NCBI GenBank assembly: GCA_016703535.1
Contig: JADJBV010000002.1
Location: 2,418,001 to 2,482,000 of the forward strand
Length of the DNA: 64,000 bases
Direction of reading: 5' to 3'
From: Deltaproteobacteria bacterium
Lineage (GTDB): Bacteria; Myxococcota; Kuafuiibacteriia; Kuafuiibacteriales; Kuafuiibacteriaceae
In this document: in pieces, positions 1 to 8,636 of the stretch
Position numbering within the stretch: the first letter of the stretch is position 1
Layout: each line of letters opens with the position of its first letter
Translations under genes and position numbers: made by a program
The notes under the pieces: model-generated
Seen by the model: only the letters and a program-made list of their open reading frames with translations
Told to the model about the DNA's origin: nothing
Databases searched by the model: none

Positions 1-1906
1 TGAAGGGCAAGGTGGACCAGGCCACGGTGCCGACCTGCCCGTTGACCGTGCCGACGCTGGTGCCGTTGACCAACAGGCGGATTGAGCTGAGGGCCACGTC
101 ATCGGCGCCCGCCACCTCGACGTTGACGGTGCCACGGCCGTAGGTGCCTTCTCCTTCGGGGGCCCGGACGAAGGCCTCGGGGTTGGTCGGCACACCTCGC
201 ACCACCAACACCGGAGTGCTGTCGTAGGTGACGCCGTTGATCACCACCCGCAGCCGCAGTTGATGGGCACCGAGGCTCCAGCTCCGAGCGTCGATGACCG
301 CACTGCGGGTCCGACCGAGGAGCGGGTTGGGCATAACCAACTGGTTATCTACCAGCAGAGACACCGGGACCCCGCCGCCGCCGCCCTGCACGCCGCCGGT
401 GGGGCCTTCGTTGTTCCATTCCATTCGGAACCAGGGGCCGACCAGGGTTCCGTCCCGGGGTTGCTGGATCTCGGGGGCGCCGGGCGGAGGGCCGCCGCTG
501 CTGGTGGCGGTGATCGTGATGATCGCCGACTGGCCGACGTTCTCCGAATAGTCGGTGGCCCGGGCCGAAAGGGTGTGGCTGCCGAAGCCGGCCGCCGCGA
601 CGTCCCATCCGTAGAAGAGGCTGGTTTGGCCCACCACGGCCGCCACCGGTACGCCGTCGATCGACAGGACCAGGTCTCGCAGGTCCGCGGTGTTGCCGCT
701 GGCCTGCACCAACACGTTGCTGTAGCCCGAGAGCACCGCCCCTTGGCTGGGGAAGTTGATCGCCACCGTGGGCGCGATCGCGTCCGGTGCGTTTTGGGTG
801 GTGAAGGTCAAAGGCCGTGCCGCCGAGCTGTAGCCGGCCGAGTCGGCGCCGAAGACCGCCAGTTGGTGAGGACCGTCGGCCAAACGCCGGGTGTCGAGGT
901 CGACTCGGCCGAAGTTCGTGGTCACCGAACCGACGTAGGCCCCGTCGACCTCGAAGGAGAGTTGGGTCGGCGTAAACCAGTCGTCGTGGGCCTGGGCCTG
1001 GAGCCCCACTTGGCCCGAGACCGGGTTGCCCGCGCCCGGGACTTGAGCCACCACCCAAGGGGCCGCCCAATCGGCGCGGCTCCTGCGCTCCCGGAGGACC
1101 TCTTCGATCTCTCGGTTGCAGGCGGGGCAGGCGCCGCCGGTGTTGCTGCGCATGAAACAACCACCCGCCGAACGCCAGATCCCAGCTGAACAATATTTGC
1201 CGCCCTGCACACAACCCGCGCCGGCGATGCCTTGGAACTTGTAGCAGCTGTTTTCGGCGGTGACGTTGGGCTCCAGCAACAACGAAGACTCGTTCTGGGC
1301 GTTGCAGAGGGACGCCTCTTCGTATTCGTCGGCCAAGCGGAAGAGGGCGTGGCCCAACTCGTGGGTGATCACGTCGCCGCCCACCCGCATCCGCACCACA
1401 CCACCCGAGGCGAGCTGGGAGTTGTAGTTGGCGTTGGCTCGGCCGCTGCCGGAGTTCGCCACCGAGATCACCACGTCTACGTCTGGCGCGTTGAGGGCCG
1501 CCAGGTTCACTCGCCCGCCGTCGGCGTTGATGTACGGGCCGCTGACCTGCATGCCCAAGGCGGTGTCGGTGGTGTCGGCGTCGCCGACGTCGCTGGTCGC
1601 GGAGATCACGTCGACCACGTGGAAGTTGAACAGGTTGGGGAAGCGCCCATACATGTTCGAAGGTGCGGCGCGGAACTGGTTGATCAGACCGGTGGCGGTG
1701 TTCTGCCAGTCGACGGCGTTGGTGAAGCCATCGCCGACCAAAACCACGTCGATGGCCACGTCCAGATCGGCCTGTTCGATGGTGCTGACCACGTTGAGGT
1801 TGCAGAGGGTCGGGTTGGCGACGCAGCCACTTTGGGCGTGGGCAGCCCGCGAAGACGTGAGCCCCAGGATGATCACCAGGGGCACCAGGGCGAGGTGGCG
1901 GCTCAT
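1..1906 (-). CDS. M64-family secreted metallopeptidase with Ig-like repeats (C-terminus beyond window)
   Basis: The frame is open from ATG 1906 to the left edge (about 635 codons), so the C-terminus is missing. Residues 1-24 form a signal peptide ending AAHA before QSG. The zinc site is HELGHALFRLADEY at residues 182-195. The HExxH followed by LADEY is the signature of peptidase family M64 (IgA-peptidase-like). A Cys-rich stretch follows (about residues 198-260), and then Ig-like units with repeated phrases such as SFEVDGAYVG and LSIDGVPV. The start overlaps the stop of the upstream lipoprotein gene (ATGA), so the two are probably translationally coupled. It lies downstream of the type II secretion operon and is exported by its signal peptide, so it may be a T2SS substrate; that is inference. 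Family assignment is confident, the target is unknown. Confidence 0.85.
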   Translation of the reverse strand, partial: MSRHLALVPLVIILGLTSSRAAHAQSGCVANPTLCNLNVVSTIEQADLDVAIDVVLVGDGFTNAVDWQNTATGLINQFRAAPSNMYGRFPNLFNFHVVDVISATSDVGDADTTDTALGMQVSGPYINADGGRVNLAALNAPDVDVVISVANSGSGRANANYNSQLASGGVVRMRVGGDVITHELGHALFRLADEYEEASLCNAQNESSLLLEPNVTAENSCYKFQGIAGAGCVQGGKYCSAGIWRSAGGCFMRSNTGGACPACNREIEEVLRERRSRADWAAPWVVAQVPGAGNPVSGQVGLQAQAHDDWFTPTQLSFEVDGAYVGSVTTNFGRVDLDTRRLADGPHQLAVFGADSAGYSSAARPLTFTTQNAPDAIAPTVAINFPSQGAVLSGYSNVLVQASGNTADLRDLVLSIDGVPVAAVVGQTSLFYGWDVAAAGFGSHTLSARATDYSENVGQSAIITITATSSGGPPPGAPEIQQPRDGTLVGPWFRMEWNNEGPTGGVQGGGGGVPVSLLVDNQLVMPNPLLGRTRSAVIDARSWSLGAHQLRLRVVINGVTYDSTPVLVVRGVPTNPEAFVRAPEGEGTYGRGTVNVEVAGADDVALSSIRLLVNGTSVGTVNGQVGTVAWSTLPF

Positions 1907-2355
1907 TCGACCACCTCGATTTCGGTCAGGGCCCGTTCACCGGAAGCGCCGGCGCGCTTCAAGGCGTAGCGGGTCTTGGGGCCGTAACAAGGGGCCCGCA
2001 AGATGGTGCCGCCGCCGGCCCACGGAGAGCGGGCCTCGGCGACCGCATCGGTTGAACGACCGAGGTGCACTGGGATCTCCACGGTGGCGTGGGACTCGTG
2101 ACGCACCTCGACCAGGTAATCGGTGGCGCCGACGGTGTGGCGCTCTTCGCTGGGCCGCAAGGTGAATGGGAACGGGCGGCGACGAACCTCATCGAACTGA
2201 GCCTTGCCGTCGGCGCTCAACACCAAGGAGAGGAGCGCGGTTTCGCCGCTGATCGCGCCGGGCCGCAACGGCGAACTGCCAGAATTCGTCAGCGGGTCGG
2301 GAGGATTGGGGGCGCACGCCACCAGGGTCAGCGCCAAGAGCAGGAAACGGAGCAT
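1903..2355 (-). CDS. small lipoprotein coupled to the M64 peptidase
   Basis: This is a 150-residue protein starting MLRFLLLALTLVACAP, with a lipobox LVAC and the lipidated Cys at residue 14. The mature part has no domain I recognise. It looks like a short beta-rich domain with two Cys in all (C14 and one near residue 122). The stop overlaps the start of the peptidase gene by 4 bp, so the two are co-translated. A role as anchor, chaperone or inhibitor of the peptidase would fit this coupling but is not shown by the sequence. No clear Shine-Dalgarno precedes ATG 2355. An 85-bp gap separates it from the DMT gene. Confidence 0.75.
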   Translation of the reverse strand: MLRFLLLALTLVACAPNPPDPLTNSGSSPLRPGAISGETALLSLVLSADGKAQFDEVRRRPFPFTLRPSEERHTVGATDYLVEVRHESHATVEIPVHLGRSTDAVAEARSPWAGGGTILRAPCYGPKTRYALKRAGASGERALTEIEVVE

Positions 2356-2440
2356 CGCGGCGCCATGTTCACGACATGTGCCAGCGAAGCGCCTTTGTCT
2401 TTGGCCGACCCACTGCGCAAGCCGGTGCGGGCCTAGACGT
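2356..2440. promoter_or_regulatory. 85-bp gap before the lipoprotein/peptidase pair, with a short inverted repeat
   Basis: This is the only sizeable gap in the minus-strand run from gspC to the window edge. It contains the perfect short inverted repeat CATGT-TCACG-ACATG (about 2364-2378), 9 bp upstream of the lipoprotein ATG. I see no convincing -35/-10 pair. It could hold a separate promoter or operator for the lipoprotein and peptidase; that is inference. Confidence 0.25.
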
Positions 2441-3280
2441 TCAGCTGCGGCGCGTCGCCCAGGCGCGACCGATGGTCGCGAGTACGATCAGGGCCCCACC
2501 CATGAGGCCCAAGGGCCCGACCTGCTCGTGAACGAAGAGGAAAGCCCAAAGAGGGCTGAGCAGCGGCTCGAAGAGGGTGAGCAAGGCGCCTTCGAGGGCG
2601 CTGATCCCCCGGATCCCCCAGATGAAGAGCAAGGCGGCGCCCGCCTGTTGGAGGATGCCCAAGTGGAGCAACACCAACAGGTCGGTGGGGGTCGGCGACG
2701 GGCCGTCGAGGCCGAAGGGCAGGGTGCCTAGGGCGACCAACAGGGCGCCGTAGATGGTGGCGGCGGTGCCTTCGGCGCTGGAGAGCTTCTTGTAGCTCAT
2801 GATCAGGAGCGCGTAGGTCACGCTGGCGGCCAAGGCGCAGAGGTTGCCGGCCAGACGCCCGGACTGATCATCGTCGAGGAAGAACAAGAGGGCGCCGCCC
2901 AAGGCCACCGGCACCGATAGTTTTTCGGCCCGGCTCGGGCGTTCGCCGAGGAGCGGCACCGACAAGAGCAACACCCAGATCGGCGCGGTGTTCTGCAGGA
3001 AGATGGTGCTGGCCGCGGTGGTCAAGGTGTTGGCGAAGACGAACAACACCGCCGTGACCGCGTACCAAACTGCGGCCAACAGGATCCGGCCGTTGGGCCG
3101 CACCCGGGCCTCCTTGATCACCAGCCACAACACCAAGGCGGCGATCACCGCTCGTCCGCCGGCGATCTGAGGTGCGGTGAGGGCGCTGGACTTCACCGCG
3201 GCGCCGCCGGTGGACCACAAGATGGCCGCGCCGATGATCGCCAAGCGACCAAGGCCGGGAGAAGGCAGCGCTTGGCTCAC
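2441..3280 (-). CDS. DMT-superfamily (EamA) permease
   Basis: The 279-residue integral membrane protein has about ten hydrophobic segments arranged as two EamA repeats. The first repeat opens with AIIGAAILWSTGGAAVK, and the second begins near LAGNLCALAASVTYALLI. The start is GTG 3280, whose GTGA overlaps the stop of the preceding reductoisomerase-like gene; the open frame extends further upstream but only as a shadow of that gene. DMT proteins of this type export or import small metabolites such as amino acids and nucleosides across the inner membrane. Coupling to an IlvC-like enzyme suggests a related small molecule, but the substrate cannot be read from sequence. Confidence 0.85.
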   Translation of the reverse strand: MSQALPSPGLGRLAIIGAAILWSTGGAAVKSSALTAPQIAGGRAVIAALVLWLVIKEARVRPNGRILLAAVWYAVTAVLFVFANTLTTAASTIFLQNTAPIWVLLLSVPLLGERPSRAEKLSVPVALGGALLFFLDDDQSGRLAGNLCALAASVTYALLIMSYKKLSSAEGTAATIYGALLVALGTLPFGLDGPSPTPTDLLVLLHLGILQQAGAALLFIWGIRGISALEGALLTLFEPLLSPLWAFLFVHEQVGPLGLMGGALIVLATIGRAWATRRS

Positions 3281-4275
3281 GACGTGGGCTTGAGCAGGCC
3301 CCGCAGCCGCGCGCCGATGGGCTCGATCGGGTGGGCCTGGGCCTCTTTCATCTTCGCGGCCAGCTGAGGTGCACCCGCTTGATACTCGGCGATCCACTCT
3401 TTGGCGAAGGCGCCGCTTTGGACCTCGGCCAGGGCTTCTTTCATGCGGGCTTTGACCCCCGCGTCGATCACCCGTGGGCCTCGGGTCAGGTCGCCGTATT
3501 TGGCGGTGTTGGAGATGGCCTCTCGCATGCCCGCGATGCCCCGTTCGTGGATCAGGTCCACCAACAACTTCATCTGGTGGGCACACTCGAAGTAGGCCAA
3601 CTCTTCCGGATAACCGGCCTCCACCAAGGTCTCGAAGCCCGCCTTGATCAAGGCCGTGACGCCGCCGCAGATCACCGTCTGTTCGCCGAAGAGATCGGTT
3701 TCGGTCTCTTCAGCGAAGCTGGCCTCCACCACCCCGGCCTTTCCGGAGCCCAAGGCGGCCGCGTAGCTCAAGGCCAGGGTCCGGGCGTTGCCCCGGGGAT
3801 CCTGATGGACCCCAACCACACAAGGGATGCCGTTATTTTCAGTATAACGCTGCCGCAGGAGCCGGCCCGGGCCCACCGGCGCCACCAAGATCACCGGCAA
3901 CTCGGGGCGGGGCGTGATGGTGCCGAAGCGGATCGCGAAGCCGTGGCCAAAGGCCAAGACCGGGTGGTGGCCGAGGTGGGGGAGCAGCTCCTTTTGGTAG
4001 AGCTCCCCTTGGCGTTCGTCGGGCACCAAGATCATCACCACCTGAGCGGCGGCGGCGGCGGGGCCGGCGGGCAGGACCTCGAAGCCCGCTTGGGTCGCGG
4101 CTTCACCGGACGGACTCCCGGGCCGAGCGCCGACCAACACTTGTACGCCCGAGTCCCGGAGGTTTTGAGCGTGGGCCGCCCCTTGGTTGCCGTAGCCGAT
4201 GATCGCCACCCGCTGGCCGCGGATCGGCGCCGGATCCAGCTCTCGATCGGTCAAGATCCGGCGGCTCATCTTCAC
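3277..4275 (-). CDS. ketol-acid reductoisomerase-like protein lacking the conserved active-site lysine
   Basis: The 332-residue protein (GTG 4275, or ATG 4269) aligns along its length with class I ketol-acid reductoisomerase (IlvC), the NADPH and Mg-dependent second step of Val/Ile/Leu synthesis. The Rossmann motif is GYGNQGAAHAQNLRDSG with a following RPGSPS loop. Metal and substrate motifs remain: HGF, TETDLFGEQ, AYFEC, LLVDLIHE and SNTAKYG. However the usual APK(x)PG motif reads APVGPG: residue 134 is Val (codon GTG at 3876-3874), where family members have the active-site Lys. The start overlaps the gspN stop (GTGA) and the stop overlaps the DMT start, so it belongs to the secretion operon. 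It may be a divergent or non-canonical reductase rather than the housekeeping IlvC, so I give no symbol. Confidence 0.8.
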   Translation of the reverse strand: MKMSRRILTDRELDPAPIRGQRVAIIGYGNQGAAHAQNLRDSGVQVLVGARPGSPSGEAATQAGFEVLPAGPAAAAAQVVMILVPDERQGELYQKELLPHLGHHPVLAFGHGFAIRFGTITPRPELPVILVAPVGPGRLLRQRYTENNGIPCVVGVHQDPRGNARTLALSYAAALGSGKAGVVEASFAEETETDLFGEQTVICGGVTALIKAGFETLVEAGYPEELAYFECAHQMKLLVDLIHERGIAGMREAISNTAKYGDLTRGPRVIDAGVKARMKEALAEVQSGAFAKEWIAEYQAGAPQLAAKMKEAQAHPIEPIGARLRGLLKPTS

Positions 4276-5165
4276 TTTCGCCGCGGCGAAAAGCGCGGGT
4301 GCTTGAGGCTACCGACCATGGCGTAGGTGTAGAAGCCGTCGGCGCCTTTGGCGCTTTGGATGTTGGCCAACAAGGCGTTGAGGATCGGCTCCTTCTTGAG
4401 GAAGGCGTCGGTGGGCTTGAAGCTCAAGGTCAGGTTGGCGGTGCTCCGGGCAAAAGGCGACAGCAGGTTGATCTCGCCGTCGACCACCAACTCCAAGTTT
4501 TCGCCGCTGACCTTCTGTTTGTCGAACTTGGCCTTGCCCTTGGCGATCGGGATCTTCCACTCGAAGTCACCGATCAACAGCTCGGGCACCGGGAAGCCCG
4601 CCATCTTGCCGCCTTTCAAGATCTCCAGGCCGGCGCCCTTGAGCTCCAAGGTGCCCTCGGTTTTGCTCGCGTCCTTGAGGCCCATGGCCAGGTCGGCGTC
4701 GGCGCTCAACTTGCCGCCCAAAGGCAGGCCGATGGCGCCGGCCAACCCCGGGATCAAAGAGAGCTCCACGCCGCTGATCTGGGCGTCCAAGGTGAGGGCC
4801 TCGGCGTTGCCGTCGGCCTCGGCCTCGATGGTGCCCTGGGCGATCGGCAACGCGATCGATCCGCCCCAGCCGCCGGTCAAGAACTGGAGCACGTGGGCCC
4901 GGGCTGTGAGCTCGGGGACGACGATCGGCTCGTCGCCGGCGGCCATGGTGACCTTCAAGTTGGTGACCTTGGCGCCGGTGAACCAGTGAGGCTCCAGGGA
5001 CTCGGCCTCCAGCTCGGCCACCAACGGCGCCTCCCCTTTGCCGGGGGACTTGGCCAGATCCAGCAGCCGATCTTTGACCGCGTTCCAGGGGAAGGTCAGG
5101 TACACGCCGATCAAGAAGCTGACGAAGAAGTAGAGGCCGTAGCCCAGGTAACGCACCAGGTTCAC
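4272..5165 (-). CDS. gspN: type II secretion system protein GspN
   Basis: The 297-residue inner-membrane-anchored protein has one N-terminal transmembrane segment (YLGYGLYFFVSFLIGVYLTF) and then a beta-rich periplasmic region with repeated LTLDAQISGVELSL-type strands. This matches the GspN family of deltaproteobacterial T2SS operons. I prefer GTG 5165, 10 bp after the gspM stop, over upstream in-frame codons that overlap gspM, because it starts just before the membrane segment. GspN is an accessory, not universal, component whose role is not settled. The stop overlaps the start of the reductoisomerase-like gene. Confidence 0.85.
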   Translation of the reverse strand: MNLVRYLGYGLYFFVSFLIGVYLTFPWNAVKDRLLDLAKSPGKGEAPLVAELEAESLEPHWFTGAKVTNLKVTMAAGDEPIVVPELTARAHVLQFLTGGWGGSIALPIAQGTIEAEADGNAEALTLDAQISGVELSLIPGLAGAIGLPLGGKLSADADLAMGLKDASKTEGTLELKGAGLEILKGGKMAGFPVPELLIGDFEWKIPIAKGKAKFDKQKVSGENLELVVDGEINLLSPFARSTANLTLSFKPTDAFLKKEPILNALLANIQSAKGADGFYTYAMVGSLKHPRFSPRRK

Positions 5166-5175
5166 GAGGTCGTCC

Positions 5176-5730
5176 TCATCCGGCCGGCTTGAAGGTGCCG
5201 ACGGTGACCGAGGCATCCAACATCTGTTTGTTGTCGAAGCGGCTCTTGATCTTCAGTCGGCGCACCTTGACCAGGCGGTTGCCCTCTTCGATCTGCCGCA
5301 AAAACTCGTGCAGGCGATCCAGGCTGACGTTTTTGATCATCACCTCGGCCGCCTCTTCTTTGACCTGGTCCGAGCCGGTGCTTTCGCCGGAGCGCTCCGA
5401 GGCGTTGCTGAGGTCCACTTTGGCCTTCTTCGCCAGGTCCTCCAGGTAGGAGAGGATCCGAGTGCTGGCGTTGCCCCGCACCTCCGAGACCAAGCGCTGC
5501 TGTTCGGCCAAACGCCGCTGATAGTCGCCCCGATAGGTGGCGATCTCCTTGAGCTTGCCGATCTTGGCGACGATCCGCTTCTCCCGGTTGCGCAGGTCCT
5601 TGTTCACCAGGTAGCCCGTGCCGCCGAAGATCACCAAGGCGATGGCCCCGATCATGAAGAGGACCATCACCTGCTCACGGGAGGAGAGGCGCTCGAAGGC
5701 CGCCCCGATCTGACTGAGCCGCGCCTTCAT
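5176..5730 (-). CDS. gspM: type II secretion system protein GspM
   Basis: The 184-residue bitopic inner-membrane protein has a short cytoplasmic N-terminus, then a transmembrane helix around MVLFMIGAIALVIFGGTGYL, a coiled-coil stretch (LRNREKRIVAKIGKLKEIA and on), and a small alpha/beta periplasmic domain ending TVGTFKPAG. ATG 5730 overlaps the gspL stop (ATGA). GspM pairs with GspL in the inner-membrane platform that links the GspE ATPase to the pseudopilus. The position between gspL and gspN supports the call. Confidence 0.87.
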   Translation of the reverse strand: MKARLSQIGAAFERLSSREQVMVLFMIGAIALVIFGGTGYLVNKDLRNREKRIVAKIGKLKEIATYRGDYQRRLAEQQRLVSEVRGNASTRILSYLEDLAKKAKVDLSNASERSGESTGSDQVKEEAAEVMIKNVSLDRLHEFLRQIEEGNRLVKVRRLKIKSRFDNKQMLDASVTVGTFKPAG

Positions 5731-7379
5731 TGAGAGCACTCCAGGTTCATGGTCAGCTGAAACTCGACGCCGCTGCCGTCGCCCTTTTTCTGCAGCTTTC
5801 CTTTTTTGATCTCGGTGAAGCAGGGATCGGCCGCGTAGGCCGTGACCAGGCTGTCGACTGCGTCGAAGCTGTCGGACTCACCGCTGACCCGGGCCTTGTC
5901 CGAGGTGATGTCCATCTCGTCGACCTTCACCTTCAGCTCCTTGGGGACCAACGCTGAAAGTTCGGCGGCCACTCGGAAGGCGGAACGTTCGGGCAACTTG
6001 AAGGCGCCGAACTCGCTGGTCGGCTCCTTGACGACCGACAAGGCCACCGAAGGTTCGCAGATCTCCCGGCCAACGATGGCCTTGGTGATGTTGCAGAACT
6101 CTCGGTCGATGGCCGACTCCCGAGTGCTGACCACCCGATATTGAGCGGCCACGTTCACCAACGCCAAGGCCACCAACACCCCCGCCGAGGCCGCCATCAT
6201 CGGGGCCCGCTTGCGCAGGTGTTCGAGGCGCCCGGTGAAGGCCAGGTCCCCGGTGCGCAGCTCCACCACCGCGCTGGGACCCTCGTGGACCGGCCGCAGG
6301 GCGTAGGCCAAGGCGCAGGCGTAGGCCGGGCGGCGCGGGGCCTCACAAAAAGGTTCCACGTGTTGTTCCACGGCCAGGCCCTGGGCCACCGGCACGTTGA
6401 GCTGTTCGGCCAAATAGTTGGCCAAATTGCGGATCTTGGAGCCGCCTCCCACCAGATCCAGGCGGGCCACCCGGACCCGCTTTTCGCCGCGGATCGACTG
6501 GATGGTTCGGCGCAGCTCCCGCACCAAAGGTTGGAGCGCCTTGGCCACCACGTCGCTCATCCGTTGGGCCTGATCGGTCGGGGCGGGGTGCCGGGCCGAG
6601 GCGACCATGCCGTCCTCGTGTTTGCCGCCTTCGGCGTCCATCCAGTCGATGCCGTACGCTTCCTGGATGGCGGCGGTGATGTCCCGTCCGCCTGTCCGGA
6701 TGACCCGGACATGGGCGATGCCGCGTTCGGAGGCCGCGTTGACCAAGGTGCGCTCGTGACCGATGTCGACGATCAAGCGGGCGTCAGGGGGCCCGCCGGG
6801 GATCGGCTGGATGAAGGTCGAAGCGTCGGGCGCAGCGACGGTCGGGGCTTCGGCTTTGGAGGCGTCCTCCTTGAGGAGGTGGGTGTAGAGGTCGTAGAGC
6901 TCGAGGACGTCGACGCCCAAAAAGCGCGGATCTACACCGCCGGCTTTGAGGGTCTCCAGGATCGCCTGCACCTTGGGCTTGGGCGCCGCGGCCGCCAGGT
7001 TCATGGAGCTGCCGTCCGGGAGTTTGTCGATCATCGTGTGGGCGAAGACCGCCTCTTCGATCGGGAAGGGGAGGTTGTCGGCCAACTCACCTTCGATGAT
7101 CTGATCGATCTTCTTCGGATCCGAAAACGGCAGGGTGACGAAGCGGGTGGTCGCCTGTTCACCGGAGATCGCCGCCACCACCAGGTCGGCCTTGAGTTTG
7201 CCTTCGCCCATCAAGACCTTGAGGGCGCTGATCCGGCGTTCGTTTTTGCTGTCGGCGGCGCCGTCGGGGATCGGCACCTCTTGGGCGGCCTCGACCTTGA
7301 AGCCCCTGAAGCTGGACTCGATCAGGACGGCCTTCGCCGACCAAGAACCGAGATCGATACCGAGGATGCGTTGTGGCAC
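5727..7379 (-). CDS. gspL: type II secretion system protein GspL (actin-like/PilM fold plus periplasmic domain)
   Basis: The 550-residue protein starts with a PilM/FtsA-like actin-fold domain: ILGIDLGSWSAKAV (phosphate-1-like), a central DARLIVDIGHERTLVN (phosphate-2-like) and DLVGGGSKIRNLANYL near the end. A transmembrane helix lies near residue 400 (MMAASAGVLVALALVNVAA), followed by a periplasmic ferredoxin-like domain. Start GTG 7379 has GGAG five bases before it and lies 6 bp after the gspK stop. GspL recruits GspE to the inner membrane and contacts GspM. At 550 residues it is larger than many proteobacterial GspL proteins, the extra length being in the actin-like part. Confidence 0.9.
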   Translation of the reverse strand: MPQRILGIDLGSWSAKAVLIESSFRGFKVEAAQEVPIPDGAADSKNERRISALKVLMGEGKLKADLVVAAISGEQATTRFVTLPFSDPKKIDQIIEGELADNLPFPIEEAVFAHTMIDKLPDGSSMNLAAAAPKPKVQAILETLKAGGVDPRFLGVDVLELYDLYTHLLKEDASKAEAPTVAAPDASTFIQPIPGGPPDARLIVDIGHERTLVNAASERGIAHVRVIRTGGRDITAAIQEAYGIDWMDAEGGKHEDGMVASARHPAPTDQAQRMSDVVAKALQPLVRELRRTIQSIRGEKRVRVARLDLVGGGSKIRNLANYLAEQLNVPVAQGLAVEQHVEPFCEAPRRPAYACALAYALRPVHEGPSAVVELRTGDLAFTGRLEHLRKRAPMMAASAGVLVALALVNVAAQYRVVSTRESAIDREFCNITKAIVGREICEPSVALSVVKEPTSEFGAFKLPERSAFRVAAELSALVPKELKVKVDEMDITSDKARVSGESDSFDAVDSLVTAYAADPCFTEIKKGKLQKKGDGSGVEFQLTMNLECSQ

Positions 7380-7385
7380 GGCTCC

Positions 7386-8636
7386 TCACTCCTCTCGCCA
7401 ATAGTAGAGATCGCCCTGGGCCCGGTTGTCGTGCCACACGACGGTGATCTTGGACGAGGCGTCATTGACCCGGCCGATGGCGGTGATCCGGTAGGTGGCG
7501 CTGATGTCGTCGTAGCGGATGAAATTTTTGGTCTCCAGCTCCTTGAGCCGGGCCTCGTTGAAGGGGATGGCGGCGGTGGTCAACAGCTGACGGAAGGCCT
7601 GGGGGGACATCTGGCCGGCGCCCATCGGCAAGGCGGACATCAGGCTTTTTTCCTCCCAGAACTTCAGGAACTTCTCTTCGTCGCCCGGCTGGGGCGGACC
7701 GACCGCGATGGCCCGCATCAGGATACGGTACATGAACTGGTCGGCGGTGCGCATGGAGATGCCCGCGTTGTCGCTCCAAGCGGTGAAGTACTTGGAGAAG
7801 ATCCGCATGAAGGCGTCATTGATGCCGGGCACCAGCCGGAGTTCGGCCACCGAATTGAACTGTCCGTTTTTCGGCTTGTAGTTGGCGTTGTAGGGCAGCT
7901 GACTGTAGCTCGAGGTCTCGTCCGAGCCGCCGGTCGACTGATCCCGGGTGATGATGCAGACCGGGTCGATGGTGGTGTTGCCGTCGGCCCAGTCGGTGAT
8001 GCCCGCGATGATCTCCAGCCGGTTGCGGATCGGATCCCGGGAGTCGCCGATGTTCTCGAAGAGTTTGTCGTATTTGGGATCGTCGAAAACCGCCGCCAAC
8101 AACAGGTGCAGGTAGTTTTCGCAGCCGATGCCGAAGTTGCCGTTGATGTTGACCTTGCGGTTTTCGTCGACGACCTCCTCGATCCAGAAGGAGCCCTCGA
8201 AGTCCCCGTAGGGTTGGTTGAGGGCAAAGCTCTCCTTCTTCTTTTCGTCGGTGGGCGTCGGGTTGCGATCGACGATGCCCTTCATGGTGTCCGAAGAGAC
8301 CAAAAAGCCCGAAAGTTCGAAGAGGGGCATGGGCAAGAAGTTGGCCAGCTGGGCCTTCACCAAGCTCTGGAAGCGCAACACGAAGAGCTCCAGCTCCAGG
8401 GCACTTTTGGCGTGGAAGTAGGCTTGGAGTTCGTCCCGGGCGTTGGTCGCGGCCCGCAAGTTGACTTGCGTTTCGTTCTTGAGGTCGGCGGCCAAGGCGC
8501 TCAGCACCGTGGTGATCACCAGGACCATGATCAAGGCCACGCCCCGGGAGTGAGGCTGGGGCGCTTGGGCCGGGGCCGGGTGGAGCGGGGCCTTTCGGCT
8601 CCGGACCCGCTCCTTCATGGGCACGTAGAGCCGCAT
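7386..8636 (-). CDS. gspK: type II secretion minor pseudopilin GspK
   Basis: The 416-residue protein has a prepilin leader of about 32 residues ending SRG, then the hydrophobic stretch VALIMVLVITTVLSALAAD. As usual for GspK there is no Glu at position +5 of the mature protein, which caps the pseudopilus tip. The large alpha domain (ELELFVLRFQS onward) and the conserved NGNFGI, ITDWADGN and SVAELRLVPGI segments fit the GspK family. The start ATG overlaps the gspJ stop (TGATG). Cleavage needs a prepilin peptidase (GspO/PilD), which is not encoded here. Confidence 0.9.
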   Translation of the reverse strand: MRLYVPMKERVRSRKAPLHPAPAQAPQPHSRGVALIMVLVITTVLSALAADLKNETQVNLRAATNARDELQAYFHAKSALELELFVLRFQSLVKAQLANFLPMPLFELSGFLVSSDTMKGIVDRNPTPTDEKKKESFALNQPYGDFEGSFWIEEVVDENRKVNINGNFGIGCENYLHLLLAAVFDDPKYDKLFENIGDSRDPIRNRLEIIAGITDWADGNTTIDPVCIITRDQSTGGSDETSSYSQLPYNANYKPKNGQFNSVAELRLVPGINDAFMRIFSKYFTAWSDNAGISMRTADQFMYRILMRAIAVGPPQPGDEEKFLKFWEEKSLMSALPMGAGQMSPQAFRQLLTTAAIPFNEARLKELETKNFIRYDDISATYRITAIGRVNDASSKITVVWHDNRAQGDLYYWREE

